64,000 nt of DNA from Epiperipatus broadwayi (lineage: Eukaryota; Onychophora; Udeonychophora; Euonychophora; Peripatidae): NCBI GenBank assembly GCA_028023455.1, contig JAQFVV010012394.1, forward strand, positions 25,309,053-25,373,052, given 5' to 3'. Below, piece by piece: positions 9,057 to 24,173 of the stretch; position 1 is the stretch's first letter; each line of letters starts with the position of its first letter. Under the pieces are notes generated by a model. It saw only the letters and a program-made list of their open reading frames with translations. It searched no databases and was not told the DNA's origin. Position numbers and translations under genes: made by a program.

Positions 9057-12000
9057 GCTCTAATGGTAATAATGTATTTATAAAAACTATGACTGCTGGA
9101 TTAATTTTTAGAAGAAATGATTATAAAACTCAAATTTTGAACTGGGATCCCAAAAAATTGCAAGAGATCACAGTTAAAATGAGTGGTTGAAATAAGAAAA
9201 TTTTCTGGTGTGATGTGGAGAAGAGGATGAAAAACCTAAATTAAACTTGGAAAGGCTTTCATCCTATAGTGGATCAATAATGATCATAAATGATATATAT
9301 TTAATGTGATATATATTGTAACAGATGTGTTACATGGCACACAATAACATAGAGTGTGTGCACAAATATATATAAAGTTGAAAGGAAAAACTGAAATAAA
9401 CACAGTCAAAAATTTTGTAGATATTTTTTTACATTTCATGGAATAAAATAATCCTAGTAAAAGGTTAAATAATTTTGAATTTAAAATAAAATTTTATTAT
9501 AAATTAAACAGTTTAAGAAGGTCTAAATAAATACTAATATTGTATTCTGATTTGAAATTAAAAACAAGCATGTTTTCTGATAATTGTAAAAATGTCTATT
9601 ATCTATTTTTAAAAGTCTTTGTAGATTATACCTTGATAAAATTTTAAAGTTGCTTTTGAAAGGTTTAAATTGTTTTTAATCAAGATAAGAAAAAAAAGTT
9701 TTAATTAGTGTTTTTGTCACCTCAGCTGACTATATAAAGAGTGATAAAATTAGTTTAGTTGGCTAATAGTAGTTTTTTGAAGAGAGTTGACAGATAATAT
9801 TTTGAAAAGCAGTTAGAGTTGATTGGTTGCCAGAGTTATACAGATAGCTACCATGAATCAGATGTAGCTGAATTTGAGATAGTATATCCAGCAACAGTTT
9901 ACTAGTTCACTATGCTGAGTTTAGATGTACGTTGAAGGAAGATCTAACTTCTATGTATCCATCTATATATAGCTGACATAGTATTATATTGCTGACCTGA
10001 AGTCTCAGTGGAACCAATAGAAGATCAACAGTTAGCTGATTGTCTCTTTCTCAATAATGCCAATTCCAGACTATACCGGTCTCACCAAGACCAGATATAT
10101 CAACAAGAGAAATCTCTCAGCTTGCTAAAGGATTTATCTGTAGGCAGAGAAGCACAAATAAATGTATATTGTGTGTAGCATTATATATAATGGGAGCAAA
10201 ATTTTAAATAAGTTAAGTAATTCCTTAAAATGATATTTTAAAGTGCTTTTAAATAATTTTACTTAAGGTAAATATCTAAAAATGAAGATTTAATACATAG
10301 AGGCTGTTATATTTGTTTGTTTTTTTTCAAGAGAATAAATGAAAATGATATTTAAAATCCATATTTTTAAATTTAAAGGTGTTTCTAATTAATCAATTAA
10401 TAATCCTGGCAAGATTGATTTTATTTTTTTTAAAAAAGCAAGAAAAAAACTAAACTATTATGATAGAATTTGATAACTGATTCATATTATCTATATTTTT
10501 AGAGATACACATGTATGTGTGACTTTTATGTATATTTTTCAAATGAACGTAATATGAAAGATATTTTTAATAATTTCATTATTTTAACAAGTTGAAATAT
10601 ATGATATGGATGTCAGTATGCATATGAAAGTATATATACACACATACATGTTAATAAATATTTGCATCATTAAAATGTGATAACTTAAATTTTTAATCAT
10701 TTATTGTATTTTATATGACTATTGAAATATAAATCAATTGGCACATCTATGTGCATATATATAACAATGCATGTCAGATAGACATATATAGGCAAATTTT
10801 AATCATTTATTACATTATTTTATGACCATTCAAATATGTTTAGAAATTATTATATCACATGTATTGTGTGTATGTATATTAATGAATGTCAAGTAGACAC
10901 ATTTAAATTTAATCATTTTTTAAAATTTTATTAAAGCGCTAAGCTTTAAATAAATTTAATAATATATATAACTTCTTTAACAAGCATTATAAGCGCATAA
11001 TTATTGATATTAAATATCAATTGAAATACATTCATTGTATATTATAAAACATGTATCTGTGTGCATATATATGTGTTGTATGTAAACCCATTAAGAGGTA
11101 TTTTAAATCACAATGTGAGTTTTTTGTGTATATTAATCAAAATCAGAAGATTATATATTTAGCCATATTCTAAAGACCCTAAAATCATTTTTTATATAAT
11201 GTTAATAAACTTGTATTCAATTGTTAAAATTATTCCAGTGAATTTAATTCTAAATGGTTTTTAGATTATATTATATGTTACATCATCTCTTGATCACAGT
11301 AGCAGTTATAGATCCTAGATTTGAGCATAATGGTTTGATATATGAAAGAGGATACATTAGTGTTTATGGGCATCTAGTGATGATGATAGTCTCATCAGTG
11401 ATGATGATCATCATCCTGATTGGCACAGAGAGAATATTCTTTAAAGCCCATGCATTATATTTTATTTAGTTTACTTTCTATTAGAAATTAAGTTTATAGT
11501 TGGCCAGTATATCAATGGTACTAAGTGGCCAGAGCATTGATGATGATTAGTATGTTTTAATTTTCCAGTATTATTATTTTTATTATGTATTCTGATGGAT
11601 TAGCACTTAAGTTTATACATCCAAATTAATAGTTTAAATAATGGCCTAAGCTGGCAAAGACCCAATAGTTTGCCTGGTCTACAGTAGACACATTTCAAAT
11701 CTAGTAACAAGTTTGACTGTTGATGTATTTTGATTGTTGATCATTCATTATGAATGGTTTTTTTTAATATTACTTATACTTACTATTACTTATTTGTAAT
11801 GCTGGAAAATTTATTTTATGATTATATTTATAGTTACTCTAAAGAGTTAACTGGGTTGATCTCAGAATGATCTCTCAGAGATATCAAGATCTCTCATGCT
11901 CATATAATATATAAATTACTTATATATTATAAAGGTTGGAAAGATCAATCCTTTCCATCAAAGTGTCATTATTGTTTTAAAAAATCTTTTTGTCTTTGAT

Positions 12001-13550
12001 GTGGGAGTTATATATATATGTGTTGTTGTTGTTAATTGTTGTTATTGTTATTTATTTTAATTTTTTTTGGTATATGCATTTATTTATTATTATAGGATTT
12101 AAATGGCAGTGGTGATAGAAATATATATATATTGTAACAGTCTGGTCGATAATGTGACAAGAAAAGGTCACATCTGACTACATTCGGTTCTAGGGTCTTA
12201 ATGTAAGATGCTGGAGATGACATGATGAAATACATGACTCATGATTACATCTACCTTCAATAGACTAGCCTAAGACTTATCTATCAAATTTACATGCAAT
12301 TTAAGTCAGTTCATCTAACATCTCACCATTCTTTCTTGGATCTGTTGCCTCAGTATTCAAACTCAGGAAGAATTCACATTCGACTCTCTTGACAGGGATG
12401 TACTTATACAGACTGATAATCAGTAACTGAATTATCTCATTCTATTTATCAGTAAAGAATAATCTTGATTTAACCTTTATCTCTCATGCCCATAAAATAA
12501 TAATAATGTGTGTGTGCATGTGTAGAATGTTTGTTTTAGGATTGAATGTAAATGCTGGATCAACAAACTAGAGAAACTTTGCCAATTAAACAAAACTTTA
12601 TAATATTTATTTACAAAAACAAAATATATAAAAACACAGAACAAATTGTCAATCAATGTGAATAAAAAAAATTCAAAAAATATATATATATGTGAAAGAG
12701 AATTATTTGGATATATTCCTCCTATATTTTCAACTTTAAGGTATATGATGAGTATCTATCATATTGTTACTTAAGCAATTTAAAATTACTTATCCCCTAT
12801 TTCTCATGATAGATACACATAATTTAGACATTTATATATCCAAAAGTAATGAAAACTTTATTAGACTAAAATGAGATTGCTAATTAATTTAATTAGAAAT
12901 TTAAGTGCAACTCGATATACAGTATGCAGTTCTAGGTGTGGAAGTTGGTTGACCTAAAATAATCACCTTGCATATATATATCATGAAAGAAATATAATAA
13001 AGAAACAATACGTGATTGGTTATTTTAGTTAATTTAAAAGAGAAAGACTCTTGCTGTTTAAGTATTCAGTTTAAGTACTCAATTTCATAGCCATAAACAA
13101 AAATGTCAAGCATCAATTAAAATTTTATTAAAAGAAAAAAAAAGACTTTACCATTAGTACTTCTGAAATATAAGATAGAGATAAAAAAAAAAAGACATAT
13201 TTATACAAAAGAAAAAATCATAATATTTACAACATTTCATGAATCGATAAGATGATCAGGCACAATTCTTCATCAGAGTCTTTCTTACATAATAGTTCTT
13301 ACAATTTATGCATTTTTCTCATTACAAATATTGATGACTCATTGATTCTGAATAGCTCATTCTGAACATATCTATATTGGCAGTGGGTGATTTTGTTCTA
13401 TTTCTCACGTAGATTTTCATGTGTGGACTCAACTTATCAGGCACTTCAATGTAGACAGGTAGATATTAATTTCACATGGCTTTAGTGGGCAAATGCTCCA
13501 CCGGATGACAATCATTCTAGCCAAAATATATCATACTTTGCAATATATAT
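9057..13550. other. Intron 1, no gene identified
   Basis: Very AT-rich, with runs of TATATA. Around 9730-10170 the base composition is less extreme, with a TATAAAG near 9733 and an AATAAA near 10158. This could be a solo LTR but I found no terminal repeats to support it. The 12130-12490 and 13250-13510 stretches are likewise more complex but unassigned. No ORF here looks real. Confidence 0.5.
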
Positions 13551-13905
13551 ACAGGTTTATATATATATGGTTCACATTTAAAATATATATAGAATACAGT
13601 TATTTATTATTTGCGATATTGGCTATATAACATGTTTTTGTCATTAAAATTTTAACTGAATAAACCGTTCTAATTTCTTTTTTAGTTTTTTTAAAAAAAA
13701 ATCATAATACTTTTTTTTAAATTTATTACAGGTTTTATATATATATGGTTCACATTTAAAATATATATAGAATACAGTTATTTATTATTTGCGATATTGG
13801 CTATATAACATGTTTTTGTCATTAAAATTTTAACTGAATAAACCGTTCTAATTTCTTTTTTAGTTTTTTTAAAAAAAAATCATAATACTTTTTTTTTAAA
13901 TTTAT
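13551..13905 (+). repeat. Recent tandem duplication, ~177-bp unit
   Basis: The sequence starting acaggttt at 13551 is repeated at 13728 with almost no differences apart from one or two T or A insertions. This implies a recent duplication or an assembly artefact. It is non-coding. Confidence 0.9.
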
Positions 13906-16900
13906 AAGTTATTTGAAACTTATCTGATTATTCAGCTTGTATGAAAATTTTCTGTTTGCTTCCTTAATTGTTTTAAATGGCAAATAAATAAAAAATTCGC
14001 ATTTGTAGAGATGCTGATTCAAAAAGTGTCCATTTTGTAGAAAAATGTTATTAAAATAACTGCTTCAACAAAGTTGATTTTTCAAGTCAAACACACAATT
14101 TTAAAAAAGAAAGAATCGTAATTGTTTTTCTTTTTATACCCAGTGTTCCATTGGTTATTCACATAGCATGCCTATTATTGCATTATATAAATATTGTGAT
14201 TATCAATTCATTTGAAGAAAAAAATATTAATAATATTATCATCTTCTTATATTTGGTTACTTAGTACAATTCTTGACCTTTTGCCCATTGCTATGACTAT
14301 TTTTTCATCGTTTAAGTCATTGTTTACATTCATTATAGACACATAAGATCTTCAACACACTACAATTGTTATTATATATATATAAGTTTGTATGAATTTT
14401 CCCAATGTTTATATTTCTTGATTAAACACTAGAATTAATTTTATTACTAATATATATATATATGTGATTTTATGGTAAATGACCTACCATTCCCATTATT
14501 CAATGTACAATCAGGACACTATCATAACTATGTGTACATTTATATTTTTTAAGTGTTCTAGCAAAACTTATTATTTACTTTATATTAATATTTTAATTAA
14601 AAAACAATCCAATATTTCAGGTGGCTAAGATTTGTGTGGGTGCGATTTTAAGCTACCCTCACAATATATGTGTGTGTATATAGATTTTACAATGATATTG
14701 GTTTATATTTAAAGTATTTGCCTTTAGTAATATAAATGATCAAATATTGGCATCTAAAATTACTAAATGGGTTTACATCATATTTTTGTTTTTGAAATTG
14801 TTTGCAATGTAATTTTACTATTTGTTGTTTATTTATTTATTTTGTTTTTGAAACTGTAAAGCTAATTTTTATATGTATTTTTATTTTAACTTTAATATTT
14901 AAAAATTGATGATTGTTGTAATAAAGATATTGATATCAACAGCACCTGAGAGACTGAGCTAAACAATATACGTAAAAAATACTATGGCAACAAGGATTGA
15001 CAATCACCAGTAAGGAAAAAAAGTAAAACTTTGCTACAGTCTCCTATACAAATTTTCTTTACGTAACTACCATATTTATTGGACTGATATATCATTAGGA
15101 ATGGCAGGCAAAATAATAAATAATGATCCAGGGATTTAAACTTCTCTATCTTACACTATTTCATTATAATATCTATTATAAAATATGTAAATTACTGACA
15201 AGCTGGCATTTGGAGTAGAAAACAAATGAAATGAATAGTTAGTTGTATACAGCAAGCCAATATAAGCATTATCTAAATATTCAAAATCAGTCTGTCACTT
15301 TCAACTGATCCATTACAACCTAATCTGACAACCATTTACAAAGTGCTCATGAATTCACATGTTAATCATTTCAAATTATTTTACATGTTAATTCAACCTA
15401 TGCTAGAATGGACAAAAATGCATCAAATAGTTGTTGAACTTTAAAATGAAGAGAAAACAAAGAAGATTAAATGGTAATTAATTTGGTCGGGTTTTTTTTT
15501 TTGTTTGTACACTGTTGATTTTAAATTTAACTATTTATCTATATGTAACTGATTTGAAGTTGTAATCGATCATTGTAATTAACAACACATTAAATTTCAT
15601 TGAGTAATAAAATTTTCTATTTTATTTTAGTTCACATGCAATATATATTCGTACAAAATATAAGTAAATTGTTTTAAATCTTTAATTTATCAATATTAAT
15701 AATAAAAACCCTAGAGGTCACTTATTATTAAAAATTTTCTGTTGCCCTTTAATTCTTATCTTATGCCTTATATATGTACATTATATAAATAACCTCGTTT
15801 CAAATTTCAATTTATTAACAAATGATTATATATTAGGTATTATTTGTCATTAAAACACTTGTTGTTTTAATTTAAATGCATCATACATGCACGCTATATA
15901 TATCTGTTGTACACAATGTAGGATCGAAATGAAATTGATTGTCGTTTATTCTCATATGAATCATTTATAAACATGTACATAATATATTATATTTGTGTTT
16001 ACAATTTTATCGTTATTTAATATTTCTCTTCAGAATTTAATTCATAATTTCATCATTAGATATGTTTAAAAAGGTAGATCATGCTGTAGATATTTTATGT
16101 TTGTGTTATATATGCATATTTCTTCACATATGCGATAGGAGTCGTTTTAATATTTTTATTTGTAGAAGTTTCATATATTAAGGGTTATGTAGTCCATGAT
16201 AAATATTTATTGAAGTATCATAATTGATGAGGATATAAAAAAATATATTGAATTTAGGGGTCATAATAGAAGCCCTATTATAAATAATAAATCTCTGAGG
16301 AGTGCCAAAGCATGAAACCATGGTCAGAGGTTTAGGGGGGGGGTCCTGACAGAGATATTTTAAATGCTGGCTCTGGCTAAGCGTTTATCACAAAGTTTGT
16401 TGAGGAATTGGCAATCCTCATTGATTATATCTTACAAGCTTAAAAGGGTTGGGTCATGTGATCTATGACTCATTTTGACTATTTATAAATCTAAATTGTA
16501 TTTGTAGTACAAAAGAGGAATATAGTTTTAGTAGAAAATGAAGCATATAAATATCCAACACAGTAGGAAAAGAATTCTTATAATTTTTTTTTAAGTTAAG
16601 TGATCTAACCTTGAAGAACATATTGATGATTCTGAACTATTAGTATAAGAAGTTATTATGATTTTCATTATTTCTCCATTATTGCATCTTTCTGTGTGTT
16701 AAATATTTGATGATTCTTATGTAGATATAAATATCAGTCCATGCCTATTGCTAGCAAATTTTGTTAATTTAAATATTGAATTAAAATGAAAATTTATAAG
16801 GTAAACAAACATTGTATGTGTTTAGTATAATTATTGTCATTTGAAAATAAAATCAAACCACAATTAGAATAAAGTATATACCATTTGTTTTATATGAAAT

Positions 16901-19690
16901 GACTTTGTGATTTATTTGAAATTTATTTATTATTTATTTTTCTCTTTTCAGTACAAAGGTCACTAGAAAATTACTTACATGATAATTTTGTGTTTTGCCA
17001 ATATTCAAGTTTATAATTACTTATTTAAGCAATCACTGATTAATATATTGTTTTATATATAATCCCATCTGCAAATACAGCTTGGATTCAATAAAAAAAA
17101 TGTTGTTTCCAATTTACATTTTGGTGAGTAGTTAAATCTCACTGGTAAAGTTAACCCTGAGAGTAAATCATTTAATGTCTCATATTATTGCTCTTTGGTA
17201 TCTATGCATATTTTATGTACAGTTAGTCAGATAGGTAATATTATAATTGTTAATCAATGATTAAACCATATTTATTCATGCTTAAAATTTATCTTCTAAT
17301 GCATAGATGCAGTTCATTTTAATTACTGCCCCAATCTATAGGATCATTAAATAAGATCATAGTCCAGTCCATTACAATTGATATCCAATGATTGCGCTAG
17401 TTTATTTTCTTTTATACATATACTTCCCAAATCGGGACTTTGATAAAAATAAGCCAAATCCTGAGATAAATTACAATGGAATATACTTTCCATTACAATT
17501 GGCACCTTGCAATGTGCGGCTTTATTAATTGTGTAATAGTCAGAATCGTCTACCTCACTAACACACTGCAGAATTCAAACCCCAGACAAGAAACCCAACA
17601 CTCTAGGAGGGGTTGCCTTCTAGAAATTCTAAGTTCAAATCCCAGGACTATATTTCACAATGCCACCTACATGATAATGCATCTGATGCTACTAATAGCA
17701 TAGTTTCTTGCCGGTACCAGTAGTCAGGGAGAAGCAAGAGACTCTATATTACAATATAAAATTAGGTTTGCTAACTGAAGACTATGGATGGTACAAAATA
17801 TATATATAATGTGAAGGAGACTGAAATAATGATGTGGATTGCAGAAAATAAATAAATATATTCAAATTGATTAAAATTTAAATACTGTTTATTAATTAAA
17901 CATTATAAAATAGTATTGTCTGAATAAGCCAGACCATGCCGTCAACTCTTTAAAATATATATTTGAAATAAGTTTAATGAAGTGCCATTTAGATTTACAT
18001 TAATAGCTTGTTAATTTATTTATACTCTCTATACCTTGGGTTAAATTACAAGATAATATCATAATAATGTGCTTAAACAAAAGTACAGTTATATAATTGA
18101 TTTCAAGATATACAAGGCCTACAGTGAATATAATAAGTGTTTGCTTAATTAAATTTCACATTTAAGATTTGAGAAAAGAACTTGTATTGAATTCAAGAAT
18201 GGTGCGGATGAAAACTCGCTGATCTAGAGGCATGGAAGTAGTTAAGATGCGGGCAATTGAATAAAATATTAACTTTAATATTAAAAGAGAATGGTGGTAC
18301 AAGTGGAAGATCAATGTACAGGATGGAGTATGATGCATTAAAACCGTGTGGCTTTGTGAATTAAAATAAAATAATAAATAACAAAATTAAAGCAGACGGA
18401 ATGGTGTTTTACCATGGACCCTGTAGAAGGTTTTGTCACAAACAGTCCAAGTCTGTCATTGTACCATGAACTTCATGGCTGGGTGACAGGTGTAAAATTC
18501 CCAGGTATGGCTTTCTAGCACATACACTATCTGGAAACTGCAAGAAAAAAAGGGAAAGATCTGAACTGTAAATCCCTAGAGAAACAAAGCAGGTCTCAAC
18601 AACCCATACACCTATACTGGTAACACACAATATAAAGCATAAACGAAAATATATAGAAGGGGTAACTAGATAAGTAAAGGTGCTTAACCAATTCCTAAAT
18701 AATTTTAAGATGGTTTGCACATTCTCGATCTCAACTTTTACAGTTCACAAATTATGTGATAAATACAATAAGACAAGTTATTTTAAAATAAGAAAATGGA
18801 GGGCATGACTTACACATAGTCATACATTTCTCTATATTACATAGTCCACTTATCAATTTTGTGCATATTCTCTCATTATAAAAAAAAAAGTGAAATATAC
18901 CTTTATTGAAAAACATAATTATTTAAAAAGATTAATAAAAGTTAAAATAAAGTAGCCCTCAAACAAGCGATTTTATAAGACATTTACTAAGGGGTCAGTT
19001 ATACAATTTATCCACAATAATATGACAGCACACTAATAAAAGGGAAAGAAATTATTTGCTCATTCGATGACTATCTAAGCACATTACTATAATAAATGAC
19101 ATAAAATAAATTAGCAACTATACAATATAGAAAAATATCAACCCAAGGATAGAAAGAAAAGCACACAGGTTACATTACAAAATATGATTTAGAATTAATC
19201 AGTTTTATAATAAAAATACATTTAAATTTAGCTAGCATTAAATAGAAATATACAACATGAGCTCTTGGGTTAATTGAGATTACTTCATATCAATTGAACA
19301 GTCCGTGCACATTCTGTCTTCTCCAGTTTTAATTGGAAGCTTTAATGGAAGTTAAGCAGCATTGTTTTGAGGAGGCAGATTCTTCAATCCATAATCAAAG
19401 TTGACACATTTTCAGAAGCAGTGGCAGTTTATAATAGGTACAGAGCATCTGATGCTGCAGGATGGCCATTTTCCTCGAGCAGGAAGAGAGCTTTCCGACC
19501 GCCTTCTATTCAGACATTCTGCTTTTATTATTTACTAAATACTATGATTATACAGATATCATTCTTGTTATAGATGGAAGCCATGGGAATTTTCTTGATT
19601 ATTGTTCCATGAAAATGAGGAATGGTTGCACATCAAACTGGATCATTTTCAGTCTTAGCTTATTGACCATTTTGTTTCCATAATTGTTTG
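13906..19690. other. Intron 1, no gene identified
   Basis: AT-rich sequence with scattered TATA microsatellites and a nine-base G run at 16335-16343. More complex patches at 17470-17730, 18180-18730 and 19360-19690 have balanced composition but no convincing coding frame or terminal repeats. A B-box-like gttcaaatccca near 17634 lacks a matching A-box. Confidence 0.5.
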
Positions 19691-19719
19691 AGTATGTGTA
19701 ATAGTGAGTTATCTTAATT

Positions 19720-22700
19720 TGTGTTTTTCATGTGGAGTTCTGGGATGTCCAGAAGATTCCACATGTCTTCTACAATGCGGCATGGTCTGATTGTCTCATC
19801 TCTTTGTTTAATCTTGTTGATCATATGGATGTAGACCTGTTTAGCATCGGGAGTTGGGTGTTCTAAGATAAGTTTGCAGTGTGTTGTCCAGAGTGCAATT
19901 GTGTAGAATATGGAGAGCTGAATCCATGTGACAATTTTTGTAGCAATACAGCACCAGATTGAGGTGATTATTTGGAAGTTTATTTTTGAGCTGGTAAATA
20001 ACAGTTCTCTGATGCTGCCAAGTTTTGGACATCTATGTATTATATGGTCTATTGTTTTATTTTCTCTCTTGCATAGTTAATAGAGTGGGTCGATGCTGGA
20101 GTAACCTCTTTTGTATGTTAGAAACCAACTAGATAATGCATCTAGATTTATTTTTATGGTGAAATCCAAGAATTTTGCTTCCAAACTCCACCTTTTGAAT
20201 TTGTTTATGAGATTTTTGTTCATTAAATTCAGCTTGCAATAAGGTGGTTAGATCTGTGGATGAATAATTTTGTAGGCATCCCAATATTTAATTTTGCTAG
20301 TAGCCATGGCATTGTGAGGATTATGATGCTGCTTAATGAGGTTATCCAGTGTTGTGATCCAGTCTGACTTGGAGGGTGGTGGTCGATTGGTGGATTGTAT
20401 AACTATGGGAACTTCTATGTTTGCAATGTCCTCTGAAAGTCTTTTGAGTATGTTATAGCATTTTTGAAAGTAGGTTGTATTTATGGAGGGTAGGGATAGG
20501 CCATTTAACTGACAAAGATGCTGCATTCCAGTGAGTCTAATGGTGACTGTTTTCCCATGCCAAAAGAGCCTAGAGCAAAGTGAGTTGATCCTCCACTCAA
20601 ACTGTTTAGTTGGTTTGATGTTTGGGAGATAGTAGTTGATCTTGGGGAACAGGATCATATTTAGCAATGTTACCTTGCCATGGAGTGAAAGGTAAACTTT
20701 GGACAGGGATGCTATTAGTTTGTTTGCTGAATCAATTATGTTGTTTTGTACTTCCAAGGAGTTTTGGGGCTCTCCAGAGAAGTGAGTGAAAATCTTTTTT
20801 CCTGTAGCAATTTTCCAGCCCAAAGATTTAGCAAGGTTAAATTTCAGTTTGAATTTTGCTGTACAGTGATCCAAAATTGTGTTTAGTAGTCCAAAGTATT
20901 TCTGTGAGGGAAGTATGACAAGGATGTCATCCATGAAGGCGAGAGCTTTTATGTCTTTGTTTAGGCTTGAGACAAAAACTCCAGGCAGGTGTTTTTCTAT
21001 TTCTTTCAACAAAGGATTTATATATATAATAAACAGGAGGGGGCTTAATGGGGAGTCTTGAGGAATGGATAGCAATAATTTAAAACTACTTGTGGTTCTA
21101 CCATTTAATGAGATGCAGATCTGGTGGTTTCTGAGCAGATTTGAAATAATCTGAATGTAAGCTTTGGGAGTGTGGTTTTCTGACAGAAGCTGGAGAAGGA
21201 TGTCTGTTCATATGGAGTCAAACACTGCAGATATACCTAGCTGAACAGCTATGGGTTTAGTTCTTCTGTGAGGGCGGAGGTTATCTACAAGCATCTTAAT
21301 GTGGGACATTGCCAATGTAGTGGAAGATCCCTTCCTTGCATATTGACTTTTGGAGATATGATTGAGATTGGTTTCCTGTATAGCATCTTTTATTGCAGAT
21401 TCGATGACTTTCACCATTAGCGGGGTCATCGAGATGGGCTGGAGAATTCTGAGGGGGGTTTGTGTTTTTTTAAAAAAGGAACCATTGCAATCGGATATAA
21501 TTCTGGGATGTTTCTATTTCTGTGGGCAAGGTAATTAGCCATTTTTGTAATTATTGGGATTGAGAAATTGACTGAGATGCAGCAGAATGAATCATGGAAT
21601 TCCATGGATACCTGGGTGTGTGCGGTCTGGTAGGGATTCAAGTTTATTTTTGATTGTTTTTTCTAAGATGAGGTGGGAGTTGTTATCTTCACTGCTATAC
21701 CATATCTTGGAGGGCAGTTCAGCTATTTAGTGCAGTTGTTCTTGAAAATATTGTTTTATTCTGTTAATCATTTGTGGTCCAATCAATGATTTTCTGTCTG
21801 TTTAAATCATGGATGGTATGTTTTTCTTGTTATATGGTCCCAGCACCCAACAGATATACCCACGAGTCCAGCAGTGCTGGGCATCAATATATCTGCTGGC
21901 TCTTTTGGTAGCCAGAAACTCAGCCGATTTTTTTTGCTGAGATCTGTATTTAAGTTTTAGGTTGGTGATTCAACTTATGTTGTCTACAGTACTTTGGATA
22001 ATTCTGCATTAATGTCTTCAAGATCGTTTAGAAGTCTTATGGGGCCTTTTAGTTTAAGGGCATAGTTGTTTATGATAACCTGTAGAACCTCAATCAGTGT
22101 AAACCATGCCTGTTCTATTGGTAATCTATGAATGTTTATTTTGAAAAAGTAAATATATGATCCAGAAATTATCGTTTCTGATGCTGATGACCAGGTTACC
22201 ATTCTCAGGGTTTGGGACCACACTCACCAAATAAAAATAAGACATCAGAATGGACCTCTAGAATTTGTGTGAGATGATCTGAGAAGTTAACTGCCTTAAG
22301 ATGGCTTGCATTTGGAAATGAATCTCTGGGGAATAGTAGAACAGATCAATCAGCAATCTTGTATTTTTCATGTAGTATGAAAATGCTCCAGAAGGGAGGA
22401 AGCCCTTACTGCACATTAGCTTTTTTGAGAGGAGGTGGGATATTTGAAATTGAATTCATTGTATCTGATGTTAAAGTCCCCAAGCAGTATTAATGGTGAG
22501 GAGCTTGACCTTAAGATCATGTTAATCGTGTGGATAATGTGGAGGAATGTATTTGCAGAATTTTGGGTGTAAATGAAGGCTAGGCTGAGAATGAATCCAT
22601 TATATTCCACCATGGCAATTATAATATTGCTGTCAATATATAGAATTTTGAAGTATGATGGTGGCTTGTTTTTGTTTATAATTATTCCAACTCTGCCTGA

Positions 22701-22905
22701 AGCTGATGTCGCAATGGATAGTTTGGTGTAGCTAAATTGTTCTATGAGTTGAGTGATCAGGTAGTTTGAATTGGTGTGTACTTTTGTTTTCACCATAAGA
22801 AAGATTTGTGGGGATTGCCACTCTACTCATTTTTTAATGACATAAACCTTTTGTATTGAGTTCAGGCCTCAAACGTTTGCACTGATAATTTTTATCACCA
22901 TAATG
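19720..22905 (-). pseudogene. L1/Tx1-like LINE ORF2 (endonuclease + RT), broken
   Basis: Read right to left, there is an APE-type endonuclease: 'ISANV', then 'SASGRVGIIINKNK', then the catalytic block LILLGDFNIRYNEF, in the frame 22796-22416. The RT follows: 'KSQYARKGSST', a motif A relic ('VQLGISAVFDSI', where the usual D-x-x-x-A-F-D is altered), 'SIPQDSPLSPLLF' and motif C AFMDDILV in the frame 21075-20248. The thumb block 'LSLHGKVTLLNM' follows. The C-terminal segment, 20240-19740, has a CCHC-like knuckle (CKRENKT, then HIIHRC). Several stops and frameshifts separate the pieces. The order and the GKV-LLNM block fit the L1/Tx1 branch rather than RTE or CR1. The related copy at 44391 runs on the other strand. 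Confidence 0.75.
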
Positions 22906-22971
22906 CTGTTTTGTTTTTAAAATTGGCTTGTGTGAAAATAATGTATATTTATCCAAACGGTTTTAAGACAT

Positions 22972-23343
22972 TTATTGGTCATTGTTTTGTAAGGCTGTTT
23001 CTTTGGAGTGAGATGACCAGTGAAATAGGGTCTCATCTGACTCATATAGATTAAATTCTTCACTTAAATTGATTTCATCGTAGTCCCCTATGTTGTTAGA
23101 TTGCATTGCTTTTTCAATGGCTATTTGTGTGTCCATTTGTGGTTGAGTAACATCATTTCCTACTTGTATAGTGTTTAATAGGGTTAGTGGACCTCTTTTC
23201 CTTTTGTTTTCATTTTCAATCTGTGCTGTCATTATAACTGGTTGCACTACAGTAGTGGTGCAGTTATTGTTGAATACTTCATCATCTAAGCTCACTCCAC
23301 TGCTTTCAATAGGCAAAGGCTGGTATTTTACAAATTTTATCAA
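22972..23343 (-). pseudogene. LINE ORF1 C-terminal tail (putative)
   Basis: A 123-codon open frame lies directly upstream of the LINE ORF2 on the same strand. It is rich in N, E, T and Q, with a short basic patch (NKRKRG), and ends in a stop about 70 bp before the endonuclease frame. No zinc knuckle or RRM is visible. Its position suggests the last part of ORF1 in a 5'-truncated element ending near 23400. The assignment is from context only. Confidence 0.4.
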
Positions 23344-23899
23344 TGGTATGGCTTCACTAAATTCAGCTGTATTAAACTCAATATATTTAAATAATATCTC
23401 TATTTAGAAAAGCATAAGCATAGCACAACAATCCTAACAATTAATAAAATCGGCTTTATATACCAACACAGCATACAATAGAACTACACCGTAGAACCAA
23501 AAATAGATGCAAAAATAAAAGCTGCCAACTTATCCGAATATCTGAAAACAGGGATTAGTAATTAATTTTACTTTTAAGATATTCGGATTGGAACATTAAT
23601 TTTGTTTTAACAATATTTTAATTAAAAAATACCTGAATGAACATCTGTTGTTTATCTGATGGCAAAATATTTAAGCCACTAATTAATGAATTTTACAAAA
23701 TTTAACTAATTAAGCCTATTGTTTTTTCCCACCATGCTTAAATGTCACTTGACCTCTCGAGCAACTAGCCATTCAACTATTTTATATTTTTTATTATTAT
23801 TAGTCTGAACTACTTTCATTTTACAAACTATTGTGAATTTATTTAATACATATTAAGGGCTATTTTACAAATAATTGATTGCTGTATTTTTATTTGCAG

Positions 23900-24094
23900 A
23901 TTTTAGTCATGGGATTAGTCCATCTTTATGCATGGATTGATAATGAAAGAGATATTTTTGCAGAAATTGAATTAAACAACTGGAAAAAAATAGGGGGTGG
24001 TGCTGCATTTTTGATAAAGAGACAAATTCCTGATGTTAAAGAAGAATATTATCTGCATGTGTATAATGTAAATGTTAACCATGGCATTTGTGAG
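23900..24094 (+). CDS. Host gene exon 2 (unrecognised protein)
   Basis: An acceptor TATTTGCAG at 23891-23899 opens a frame of exactly 65 codons, ending GAG|GTAATT, phase 0 at both ends. The peptide starts ILVMGLVHLYAWIDNERD, contains a small glycine turn (KIGGGAAF) and ends YNVNVNHGICE. It continues the acidic, aromatic character of exon 1. The 17.3-kb intron before it holds several repeats and the LINE at 19720-23343. The product is not identified; no signal peptide or transmembrane span is visible in this part. Confidence 0.75.
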
Positions 24095-24173
24095 GTAATT
24101 TGTTGACATTTGCATATATTTACATATATATGTATATTAATACTATTTTGACACTCTAACATTATTAGTAATA

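Noticed and set aside
9700-10200. Solo LTR
   Set aside because: TATA-like and AATAAA signals are present, but no TG...CA ends, target duplication or second copy could be found.
11380-11450. Hammerhead or foldback remnant near cagtgatgatgatcatcatc
   Set aside because: It shares cctgattggcacagag with the foldback arm but lacks any core; the rest is a simple gat repeat.
13262-13300. Hammerhead from a minus-strand CTCTGATGAAG
   Set aside because: CTGATGA is present and GAAAT lies downstream, but no stem II or stem III can be formed at usable spacing.
19367-19683. Balanced-composition patch with two overlapping plus-strand frames
   Set aside because: Likely the 3' flank or UTR of the minus-strand LINE; neither frame shows conserved motifs or splice context.
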